Below, one piece after another: positions 19,340 through 26,105 of a stretch of 54,401 nucleotides of DNA. Below the pieces are notes generated by a model. That model worked only from the letters and a program-made list of their open reading frames with translations. It had not been told where the DNA came from and ran no database searches. Location: contig JADLBM010000013.1 of assembly GCA_020847715.1 (NCBI GenBank), positions 1 through 54,401 of the forward strand, written 5' to 3'. The DNA is from Candidatus Yanofskyibacteriota bacterium. Its GTDB lineage: Bacteria > Patescibacteriota > Minisyncoccia > 2-02-FULL-40-12 > GWA2-44-9. A program made the translations under genes and the position numbers. Position 1 is the first letter of the stretch. Each line of letters opens with the position of its first letter.

Positions 19340-19551
19340 CGCCGATTCCCCTCCTGCGCACGACGGGCAACTCGCACCCACTCATATCTTGTAAAGAACC
19401 ACGAGTGCGTAAACGGCTGCCCCATGCAGTCGAACGTCGAAGCAGCAACCCTGAACCCCGAAGGCGTCTGATCGATTGCTGTAATCGTCGACTGCATGTT
19501 ACGCATCCAGATCACATCTCCTACCCGGAGATCCTTTGCTCGCACCCTCAC
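19336..19551 (-). CDS. Small hypothetical protein
   Basis: MRVRAKDLRVGDVIWMRN…; ATGA overlaps on both sides. Confidence 0.5.
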   Translation of the reverse strand: MRVRAKDLRVGDVIWMRNMQSTITAIDQTPSGFRVAASTFDCMGQPFTHSWFFTRYEWVRVARRAQEGNRR

Positions 19552-19775
19552 TTCGCCCTCCTCGTGCTATCCACGGGAAGCACCATCGGCGGCGGAGTGC
19601 GCCCCGTCGTCGTGGTTCCCGCAATGATGCCGTTGGAAAACGCTGCGGTTGCCGGTCCGAATTCGGACTTCGAGCGAAAACCCGCGGTTCGCTCGGCCCT
19701 GATGTACCGCTCCCGAGAAACCTCGCGCCAGGGAAGTCCCGGCCGTCGCAACCAGTACCGCTTCTGCATCTCCAC
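19548..19775 (-). CDS. Small hypothetical protein
   Basis: 75 aa, ATGA-coupled to next gene. Confidence 0.45.
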   Translation of the reverse strand: MEMQKRYWLRRPGLPWREVSRERYIRAERTAGFRSKSEFGPATAAFSNGIIAGTTTTGRTPPPMVLPVDSTRRAK

Positions 19776-19814
19776 CTCCGGCCCGAGTATGCCACGCTTC
19801 CTCAGTCCTGTGAA

Positions 19815-19843
19815 TTGACAAATGCATAAATATGGTATATATT
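19815..19843 (+). promoter_or_regulatory. sigma70-like promoter
   Basis: TTGACA-17-TATATT. Confidence 0.7.
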
Positions 19844-19874
19844 GAAGTCAGCATCCATTCCTCGGAGGTGAGGC

Positions 19875-20240
19875 ATGCGAGAGATGGCAGAAGTGACCGG
19901 CTACGCGCCGGCCGAACTCCTCCAGGCCCTGTGTAGCGCTCCCTGGGAGCCCATCCAGGACGATGAAGGCGGGAAGGTCTTCACCGGCGTCACCTTCGCC
20001 GGCCACCAGCTCGTCAAGGACGGTGGGAGCGAGGACTTCCCCGTCACGGTCGTCGTCGTGGACGAGAGCACCAGCGAATGCTTCATGGTGAAGGGGCGGA
20101 CGTTCGAGAGCGTCCTCCCGCAGGTCGCCCAAAGCTCGGAGAACTGGATCCTCAACTATCCGCTCTTCCGAGAGCCGCGAGACGGCTTCGTCCGGTACTC
20201 GCTGGGTATCATCCCGCAGATCCTGAAGAAGAGCGCCTGA
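19875..20240 (+). CDS. Hypothetical protein (121 aa)
   Basis: SD GGAGGTGAGGC ATG; own promoter and terminator. Confidence 0.7.
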   Translation: MREMAEVTGYAPAELLQALCSAPWEPIQDDEGGKVFTGVTFAGHQLVKDGGSEDFPVTVVVVDESTSECFMVKGRTFESVLPQVAQSSENWILNYPLFREPRDGFVRYSLGIIPQILKKSA

Positions 20241-20252
20241 GCACCCTACCCC

Positions 20253-20282
20253 GCCGCGCAGTACCCCTGCGCGGCTTTTTAT
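20253..20282 (+). terminator. Rho-independent terminator
   Basis: gccgcgca/tgcgcggc + ttttta. Confidence 0.8.
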
Positions 20283-20287
20283 TACAA

Positions 20288-20313
20288 CAAAAAAGCGGCC
20301 ACTGCTGGCCGCT
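20288..20313 (-). terminator. Rho-independent terminator
   Basis: agcggcc/ggccgct with A-run on its left side. Confidence 0.7.
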
Positions 20314-20318
20314 GGCAT

Positions 20319-20927
20319 CTAGAGTGCGCGGATTTCTCGAACTAACTCGGGAAATGTCGGTTGGTTGAAATGCCCCAAACCTGAGCAGACACGAAATACC
20401 ACGGGGTGAAGGGCGCCCCAGTATTCCCCCGCATGCCATAGCGGCACAACAGGATCGTCCGGGCTGTGGTAGATGATGATGCGCCCGCCTTGTCGCTTAA
20501 ACCGCTTCAGCGAGGATGGGAGCGTGAAGTCACCCAATGACTCATGCAAGCCTTCTGCCGTGAACGGCGTGGCAATGAGGATGGTCGCCTTAATCCGCTT
20601 GGGAAACCGGTGCATCGAGAGGTACTTCGCAAGGAAGAGGCCTCCCAGCGAATGCCCGACCAGCACGACGCCGTCCTTGAGAAACGGGATGATCTTCCGA
20701 AACCAGATGGCCCACTCCGTGTACTTCGCGTTGTCTGGAGTGGGCATTTTCGGCTGAACCACCTGAAACTTCGGGCCCAACCTCTGTGCGAACGAGTCCT
20801 TCCAGCCTCTCTTCATGAGCCGCCCAAAGTCGAGCTTCACACGTTTTAGATTCTTCAGGTAAGCCTCGTATGAGTCGTAGGTACTGCCGCCACCTATGAC
20901 TACGACCTGCCGCACACGCTGCGCCAT
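20319..20927 (-). CDS. Alpha/beta hydrolase (RBBP9/YdeN-like serine hydrolase)
   Basis: VLVGHSLGGLFLAKYLS nucleophile elbow; YHSPDDPVVP; GLGHF. Confidence 0.82.
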   Translation of the reverse strand: MAQRVRQVVVIGGGSTYDSYEAYLKNLKRVKLDFGRLMKRGWKDSFAQRLGPKFQVVQPKMPTPDNAKYTEWAIWFRKIIPFLKDGVVLVGHSLGGLFLAKYLSMHRFPKRIKATILIATPFTAEGLHESLGDFTLPSSLKRFKRQGGRIIIYHSPDDPVVPLWHAGEYWGALHPVVFRVCSGLGHFNQPTFPELVREIRAL

Positions 20928-21029
20928 CAGTCACCTCCGGTCAGTATTCTGCCACACTATTTAGTGTTTGTCGATACTTCGCGGCATTGGATTTATTGCA
21001 AGAAAAATAGCCGCTCGGAACAGCCCCGC

Positions 21030-21587
21030 TCAGAGCGCACGCGCGAGATATCCAACGAGGAAGATGCCGACCGTATTGAATACGAACGAAAGCGGAATGA
21101 AAAGAGAAAGGCGCATACGCGTGAAACCGAGAAGACTCACCCCCAATTCATCGGGAAGCGGTGACGCAATAATGAGGCCGCCGAGGAAGAACGTGAACCA
21201 TCGAACGTACCGAAACCGGAGCAACGCGCGAGCTCGCCGCCACACTCCCTGATGTCGAAGTAGCTCAAACAGATGCTCGGAAAGCCGGTCACGAACGAAT
21301 CGAAAGATAATAAGGTCGCCGACGACAGCGCCCATACCACCGAATACCGCCACCACTGCAAGTGAGTTCTCGTGCGCCATCTCACCAAGCACCACCACTG
21401 CTGGGGCAACCGTGAACACCGACGTGAAGAACATCCCAGCAACAAAACTGCCAACCGCTTCGATCTGCTTCGTCGCCGTAAGTACATCTGCCAGTGCGTG
21501 GGTTCGCACCAAGAGGATCGCGATCAAAACGCTCAATACGACCGTCGCGAAATCCCGTACCAGTGGCGCATGCGACCATTTCACCAT
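21030..21587 (-). CDS. Polytopic membrane protein (small-multidrug/VTT-like fold uncertain)
   Basis: 185 aa, several TM: FATVVLSVLIAILLV…FFLGGLIIASPLPDELGVSLLGF. Confidence 0.65.
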   Translation of the reverse strand: MVKWSHAPLVRDFATVVLSVLIAILLVRTHALADVLTATKQIEAVGSFVAGMFFTSVFTVAPAVVVLGEMAHENSLAVVAVFGGMGAVVGDLIIFRFVRDRLSEHLFELLRHQGVWRRARALLRFRYVRWFTFFLGGLIIASPLPDELGVSLLGFTRMRLSLFIPLSFVFNTVGIFLVGYLARAL

Positions 21588-21631
21588 ACCGCAGTATACC
21601 ACATGATCCATCGTGAACGGGGTGCCGATTA

Positions 21632-21660
21632 TTGACTAAGCATGGTATTTTTTGTATACA
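21632..21660 (+). promoter_or_regulatory. sigma70-like promoter
   Basis: TTGACT-17-TATACA. Confidence 0.6.
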
Positions 21661-21687
21661 AATCCTAGCACATCGAAAGGAGCTGCC

Positions 21688-21969
21688 GTGGCGAAACTGA
21701 AAGCGCCGAAGAACTGCATGGACTGCCCTCACCACGAGGTCGTCCGCGATCCCGACCCTGACGACTGGTTCTGCGATGACGATAAGGCCATCGTCTGCAC
21801 GCTCACTCCCAACCCGAAGAAGAAGCCGCAGTCCCGCTTCCTGTCCGAGCGCTCCCCGCACCGCGCCGTGATGTGCGCGATTCGGCCCTACAACCTCCGC
21901 AAAGAGGGCGCCTCCCCCGCGTGGTGTCCCATCAAGCAGCAGGAAGAAGCGCAAGCGGTGAAAGACTGA
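21688..21969 (+). CDS. Small Cys-rich hypothetical protein (six Cys)
   Basis: GTG start after AAGGAG; MAKLKAPKNCMDCPHHEV…WFCDDDKAIVCTL…MCAIRP…WCPIKQQ. Confidence 0.65.
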   Translation: MAKLKAPKNCMDCPHHEVVRDPDPDDWFCDDDKAIVCTLTPNPKKKPQSRFLSERSPHRAVMCAIRPYNLRKEGASPAWCPIKQQEEAQAVKD

Positions 21970-21974
21970 CCCTC

Positions 21975-21999
21975 CGGCGATCCTCATGATCGCCGTTTT
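21975..21999 (+). terminator. Rho-independent terminator
   Basis: cggcgat/atcgccg + tttt. Confidence 0.7.
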
Positions 22000-22002
22000 C
22001 AT

Positions 22003-22029
22003 ACAAAAAACACCCGCGAATGCGGGTGT
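22003..22029 (-). terminator. Rho-independent terminator
   Basis: cacccgc/gcgggtg with A-run. Confidence 0.7.
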
Positions 22030-22035
22030 GCAGAG

Positions 22036-22302
22036 CTAGCCAAGCTCGATGCCGTTGTACTTGCCGATCTTTTTGCCCCGAAGCGTAACGGTCCACCCGG
22101 CACGCTCGTACCGCCGCTTGAGTTCCGTCCACACCTTCACATGGAGACGAGGGCACCGCTGCTCGGAAAAATCGATGATGATGGGCGCGTTGTAGTACTG
22201 CTCGAAGAGGAGAGCATCAATCTCACTCTCGACACGCTTCAGCTGCTCTCGCTGAAAGCGATCGAGCTTCAGGAGAGCGTCGTCCTTTTGAATCGCCATC
22301 AC
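22036..22302 (-). CDS. Hypothetical protein
   Basis: MAIQKDDALLKLDRFQREQLKRVESEIDALLFEQYYNAPIIIDFSEQRCPRLHVKVW…; start may be slightly internal to ORF-track M. Confidence 0.6.
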   Translation of the reverse strand: MMAIQKDDALLKLDRFQREQLKRVESEIDALLFEQYYNAPIIIDFSEQRCPRLHVKVWTELKRRYERAGWTVTLRGKKIGKYNGIELG

Positions 22303-22307
22303 TTCTC

Positions 22308-22541
22308 CTATTCCACCGGTGCAAACAGGTGCGCGCTCAGGGGTGCGTGGGAAGGGATGCCTTCACCGCGCACACTGACGAACATCTCGCCGTAAATCAG
22401 CTGAGCACGAACGACGGTGAATACGGTCTTCCGCTGTAGGGCCAACTGCGCCCAGGCAAGATGCCCGATGGTCCGTCGTAGGAACGGCGAATCCAGTAGA
22501 CGAACCTCCTGCCCGACTGTGAACCGCGGACAATCGCTCAT
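22308..22541 (-). CDS. Hypothetical protein (77 aa)
   Basis: SD GGAGGTGAGGC ATG; strong promoter upstream. Confidence 0.65.
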   Translation of the reverse strand: MSDCPRFTVGQEVRLLDSPFLRRTIGHLAWAQLALQRKTVFTVVRAQLIYGEMFVSVRGEGIPSHAPLSAHLFAPVE

Positions 22542-22559
22542 GCCTCACCTCCGCAGAAA

Positions 22560-22587
22560 ATCGTATAAAAAAATCGGGAAATGTCAA
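22560..22587 (-). promoter_or_regulatory. sigma70-like promoter overlapping the preceding terminator hairpin
   Basis: TTGACA-16-TACGAT (minus); -35 lies in the loop/stem edge of the hairpin 22571-22598. Confidence 0.7.
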
Positions 22588-22598
22588 TTTCCCGATTT
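22571..22598 (-). terminator. Rho-independent terminator of the upstream (22604-22933) gene
   Basis: aaatcgggaaat gtca atttcccgattt, 12-bp stem followed on minus by a U-rich tract. Confidence 0.8.
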
Positions 22599-22603
22599 CC
22601 GCA

Positions 22604-22933
22604 CTACCGCAGCAACTCTTTGACACGCGCGGAGACCACGGTGTTCGATTTCGGTCGCGGGCTCGGGTCGACGAACGCGAATCCGTACATTGCGAGCGTG
22701 TTGGCGAGCTCGGGGGCCGGAATTCGCTGGAACCCAAGCCATGGCCCGACGACATCGCAGATGTTGAAGTACCCCTTCGTGGGACGCCCCTCGAGACGCG
22801 CCTGGACATACTTCGTCATCAGCTCAGCAGCTTTCTCCTGAGAATCTGCAACGGTAAACATCCGCATGAGCGTATGCCTGACGGGGCACCAATCGTGCTC
22901 GTACACGATGAATCCCAACCACAGTGCCTTCAT
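22604..22933 (-). CDS. Hypothetical protein (109 aa)
   Basis: MKALWLGFIVYEHDWCPVRHTLMRMF…; SD GGAGGTGG; promoter TTGCAT-16-TAGGAT upstream. Confidence 0.65.
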   Translation of the reverse strand: MKALWLGFIVYEHDWCPVRHTLMRMFTVADSQEKAAELMTKYVQARLEGRPTKGYFNICDVVGPWLGFQRIPAPELANTLAMYGFAFVDPSPRPKSNTVVSARVKELLR

Positions 22934-23085
22934 ACTTCCACCTCCGGCGAGCATCCTAGCAGACCAGTTCGTCGATGCAACCCCGCCCCATCGAACGATA
23001 TTCACGGTAATCCCTCGCCGGCTGGCTCGGGACGCTTTTGGACGGATACCAAAAGCGAAAGGCGCCCATGTAGGGCGCCGTACGA

Positions 23086-23466
23086 CTACTTTCCGAGAGC
23101 CGGCGCGATGAGCGCGTGCAACTTCTGCAGCCGCTCGCGCATGAAGTCGTTCCACGCCAGCGTCCCCGGCTGGGGATCCTCGAGCAGAGCGAGAAGCTTC
23201 TTGGTCTCGTCCTTGAGCTCGCCGAGGTCGACGCTCTTCTTCTGCCCATCTTCGACGACCGTCGCCTTCTCGGTCTCCTCGGGAAACTTCTGCCAGCTGA
23301 TGGGAGTGACCCCGCCCGTGATTCCCTCGACGCGAGCGCACTGATCCATGGCGGCCATCAGAATATCCCAGCCGTCGATCTCGCGGTCGAGCACGACCTC
23401 CCCGGCCCCGAATCCGATCCCTCGGCGATCCGGGAAAAAGTACGAAACGAAATACCGATGCTTCAC
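23086..23466 (-). CDS. Hypothetical protein (~126 aa)
   Basis: Probable GTG start (VKHRYFVSYFFPDRRGIGFG…) with GGAGG SD; strong promoter; terminator ggcgccc/gggcgcc downstream. Confidence 0.65.
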   Translation of the reverse strand: MKHRYFVSYFFPDRRGIGFGAGEVVLDREIDGWDILMAAMDQCARVEGITGGVTPISWQKFPEETEKATVVEDGQKKSVDLGELKDETKKLLALLEDPQPGTLAWNDFMRERLQKLHALIAPALGK

Positions 23467-23503
23467 CTTCAACCTCCCTCCCGCGTCACAGCGAGATAAT
23501 CGT

Positions 23504-23532
23504 ATTATACGCCCATATTAGAGAGAAGTCAA
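23504..23532 (-). promoter_or_regulatory. Consensus-like sigma70 promoter
   Basis: TTGACT-17-TATAAT (minus); its -35 overlaps the stop codon of the 23-aa ORF. Confidence 0.8.
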
Positions 23533-23600
23533 TCCCGCCAGAAAAACTTCATGGCGGCGATGACGAGAATGATGATAACGACGAGTGCGAGGAGTATCAT
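23529..23600 (-). CDS. 23-aa hydrophobic microprotein
   Basis: MILLALVVIIILVIAAMKFFWRD*; ATG overlaps stop of upstream gene (ATGA 23597-23600). Absent from ORF track because of length. Confidence 0.55.
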   Translation of the reverse strand: MILLALVVIIILVIAAMKFFWRD

Positions 23601-23767
23601 AGCTTGCTGGCACGATAGCTCCGCCAGAAGCGCACGACACCGTAGGCGGCGATAAGAAGGCCGAGCCCTTGCGCGCCAGGGCTATCGTCGTACCCGCCAT
23701 ACACAAACAGGAACACCCCCGCCGCGAGGAGGAGAATCGAGAGGAGAGTTCGAAATGTTGAGTTCAT
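23597..23767 (-). CDS. Small two-TM protein
   Basis: MNSTFRTLLSILLLAAGVFLFVYGGYDDSPGAQGLGLLIAAYGVVRFWRSYRASKL. Confidence 0.65.
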   Translation of the reverse strand: MNSTFRTLLSILLLAAGVFLFVYGGYDDSPGAQGLGLLIAAYGVVRFWRSYRASKL

Positions 23768-23810
23768 AGAAGATACTCGCATTCACGTTTTCCCGCGCAG
23801 AGCTGGGAGT

Positions 23811-24380
23811 CTATCTCTTTGTAAGAACGAGCAGGAAGTCCTCTTCCTTTTCTTTGATATCAAATGCGATATCCGTTCGCTTGCCAAGGATTCCCCGAAT
23901 CAGGTCCACCTGCTCCTCAAGAATCGGGTATGCACGGAACACGCCCTCGGGCCGGAGGACTCGAAGCACCTCGCGAATAGTCGCTTCGATTTCTTCGGGA
24001 TGTGAGAGGTAATACGGCACCGAATACAGCGCGTAGATGCGCTCGAAGGTTTCGTCGCGGAACGGGAGCGCCTCTGCTGTAGCCGCAAGGGATCTCGGCG
24101 CAGGACTCTTTCTCCCAGCCATCCGCATATCCCGCTCGGTTGAAGGCAGCGCAAGGTCTTCCTCCTCGCGCAGTCCGAGTCGCGGATCCACGGAAATGAT
24201 TTTGCTTTTGAGATGAAGAGCGCCGGCCTCTTTTGCCAAGCGTTGCTGGATGCCCGCTCCTAAATCCAAAATGAGCGCATTGGGATTATTGAAATCCGCC
24301 TCGGGAATCTCGAGGTCCTCAAGGTATTCAAAGAGTCCGCGGTTCGTCAATATTGTTTCTCGAAAATCAGATTTTTCCAT
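23811..24380 (-). CDS. SAM-dependent methyltransferase-like protein
   Basis: LILDLGAGIQQRLAKEA…SVDPRLG…REVLRVLRPEGVFRAYPI (class I MTase pattern). Confidence 0.75.
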   Translation of the reverse strand: MEKSDFRETILTNRGLFEYLEDLEIPEADFNNPNALILDLGAGIQQRLAKEAGALHLKSKIISVDPRLGLREEEDLALPSTERDMRMAGRKSPAPRSLAATAEALPFRDETFERIYALYSVPYYLSHPEEIEATIREVLRVLRPEGVFRAYPILEEQVDLIRGILGKRTDIAFDIKEKEEDFLLVLTKR

Positions 24381-24471
24381 ACCACAGTTACCTTACGCCC
24401 TCGGATGTGGTGGTGCAAGCGCTTTTTCATACAAAAAGCGGCGTTGCTAGGCGCCGCTTAAGAGACTGATG

Positions 24472-24500
24472 TTGACCAAACTAGAATTGCATGGTAAATA
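24472..24500 (+). promoter_or_regulatory. sigma70-like promoter (extended -10)
   Basis: TTGACC-17-TAAATA, TGG before -10. Confidence 0.6.
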
Positions 24501-24517
24501 ATGCGCAGAGGTGATAC

Positions 24518-24811
24518 ATGCCACGCAAGCAAGGGTCGTCACGAGCATCCACGAAGCCCGTCGTGGTACGAACATCGGAAATAACCGCACGCGTGCGGCC
24601 CGACATCGTTAAGTTCATCGAGAGCCTCGGCTATGCCAAGAAGAAGGCAGAGGCGTTCGCGGACGGCTACCTAGCCGCGGTCGCGAAGCTCCCCCTCCTC
24701 GGGAAGCTCCGGGCACTCACGCAGCAGGATGATCACTGCATGGCCGCCGGCTTCAAGGCTGCCGGAATCAGCGAGGAGGAAGCGTTGAAGCGCAGGGACA
24801 ACAAGATGTAG
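24518..24811 (+). CDS. Hypothetical protein (97 aa)
   Basis: SD GAGGTG; own promoter and terminator. Confidence 0.65.
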   Translation: MPRKQGSSRASTKPVVVRTSEITARVRPDIVKFIESLGYAKKKAEAFADGYLAAVAKLPLLGKLRALTQQDDHCMAAGFKAAGISEEEALKRRDNKM

Positions 24812-24819
24812 TCCGCCAA

Positions 24820-24851
24820 GACCGGAAGCTCATGTAGCTCCGGTCTTTTTT
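24820..24851 (+). terminator. Rho-independent terminator
   Basis: accgga-agct catgt agct-ccggt + tttttt. Confidence 0.75.
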
Positions 24852-24907
24852 ATGCACCTCAGCCACTCGAACTCGGATGTGGCGGTGCAGCAGGCTGCTC
24901 CTCGCAA

Positions 24908-24935
24908 CAAAAAGCCCGCCGAGTAAGCGGCGGGC
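24908..24935 (-). terminator. Rho-independent terminator
   Basis: gcccgcc/ggcgggc with A-run. Confidence 0.75.
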
Positions 24936-24949
24936 ACAAGACGGCGCTC

Positions 24950-25144
24950 CTAGTAGCCGAGATAGCGGGCGGTAGCGGCGGCAAGGAACACGAGTGCTCC
25001 TGCGGCGATGTTCGTGAGATCGAACTCAACCTCGGCTCCTGTACCGCGAAGGCGGAAGCTCATGTAGGTCATCACTGCGAACTGACCCACAACGCTGACA
25101 ACGCCCAACCAGAACAGGAAATTGGAAACGATGTGCTCAGGCAT
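24950..25144 (-). CDS. Small two-TM protein
   Basis: MPEHIVSNFLFWLGVVSVVGQFAVMTYMSF…IAAGALVFLAAATARYLGY; terminator downstream. Confidence 0.65.
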   Translation of the reverse strand: MPEHIVSNFLFWLGVVSVVGQFAVMTYMSFRLRGTGAEVEFDLTNIAAGALVFLAAATARYLGY

Positions 25145-25230
25145 AAGCCCTCCTCCTCGTCTTTATACAGACGCCCCCCAGAAAAACAAGAGTCTGAGCT
25201 TCAAATCCAGGCCTCTCGCAACACGTGAAA

Positions 25231-25260
25231 GAAAACGAGTGCCATGTGGCGCTCGTTTTC
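25231..25260. terminator. Orphan bidirectional hairpin/terminator
   Basis: gaaaacgagtgcc atgt ggcgctcgttttc, 13-bp stem (one T.G) with A/T flanks, no adjacent gene end. Confidence 0.6.
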
Positions 25261-25515
25261 TTCATGCTGCGATGTGTGGTTCAGTACCAAGTTATGTCCC
25301 AGTTTTAAAGGCTTTTTGGGCGCTTTTTATTCCCGAAGTGTGACCCGTCTAGGTCTATCTTTTTTCCGAGAGTTTCGAAAGTTTTGTCCCTAAAGTGCCA
25401 ATTTATAGAATACTCGGGAAATTAAATTTAACTATATGAAATAAGGCTTTTATTGAAAATATGGGCCCACTTTCAAAAGGTACAAAACTTTTGTTATTCC
25501 TGGTACGATGGACTC

Positions 25516-26094
25516 ATGGATCAAGGGCAAGAACCTAAAAAACGACGGTGGAGACGGAAGGAAAAGCCCTCTACCGTTTACAGTATAGCATTACCATTCG
25601 GCTTAGTCCTCCACGTGAAGAAGAGCACTGCTGCTTGGTGGATGGACCAACAGAAGGTCCACATGCTCATTGCCGCCTTCTCTATAGGGTCAACGATCCC
25701 GGAGGCTTGTAGTTACGCGGAGATTAGCGTAAGGCAGTATAAATATTTTGTGCAAGAGTACCCCGTCTTTGCGGAGGCAAGAAAGGGCTACGTCTCTAAG
25801 CTGAGTATCATGGCAAAGATGGCTATAGTGAAAGCCATCAAAGCCGGAGATCTAAAAACCGCATGGAAATGGCTTGAGAAGAAAGACCCGGAATTTGCTC
25901 GTCCATCGCGCAGAAAGAAAGGTGTAAGAGAGGAGCGAATCGAGCAAAGAAGAAAAGAAAATGAGGAGTGGAATCGCCAACATGGGATCAAGCCCGCAGA
26001 AATATCAGACGAGGAGCTCCAAGCACTTGAACAGCTGCGCGCCGCCAGAAGAAAAAGAATCCAAGAGGAGGCCAGGAAGCGCTCTGGTCTGTAG
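25516..26094 (+). CDS. HTH/terminase small-subunit-like basic protein
   Basis: MLIAAFSIGSTIPEACSYAEISVRQYKYFVQEYPVFAEARKGYVSKLSIMAKMAIVKAIKAGDLKTAWKWLEKKDPEF resembles terminase-small/homeodomain-like HTH patterns. Confidence 0.55.
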   Translation: MDQGQEPKKRRWRRKEKPSTVYSIALPFGLVLHVKKSTAAWWMDQQKVHMLIAAFSIGSTIPEACSYAEISVRQYKYFVQEYPVFAEARKGYVSKLSIMAKMAIVKAIKAGDLKTAWKWLEKKDPEFARPSRRKKGVREERIEQRRKENEEWNRQHGIKPAEISDEELQALEQLRAARRKRIQEEARKRSGL

Positions 26095-26105
26095 CAGTAT
26101 AGAAA

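Noticed and set aside
25169-25220. A complete tRNA gene at the left island border
   Set aside because: Only a T-arm-like segment is present; no matching 5' acceptor, D-arm or anticodon arm upstream.
25516-26094. Calling the island a prophage because of a terminase-small-like protein
   Set aside because: No large terminase, portal, capsid or tail genes are present.
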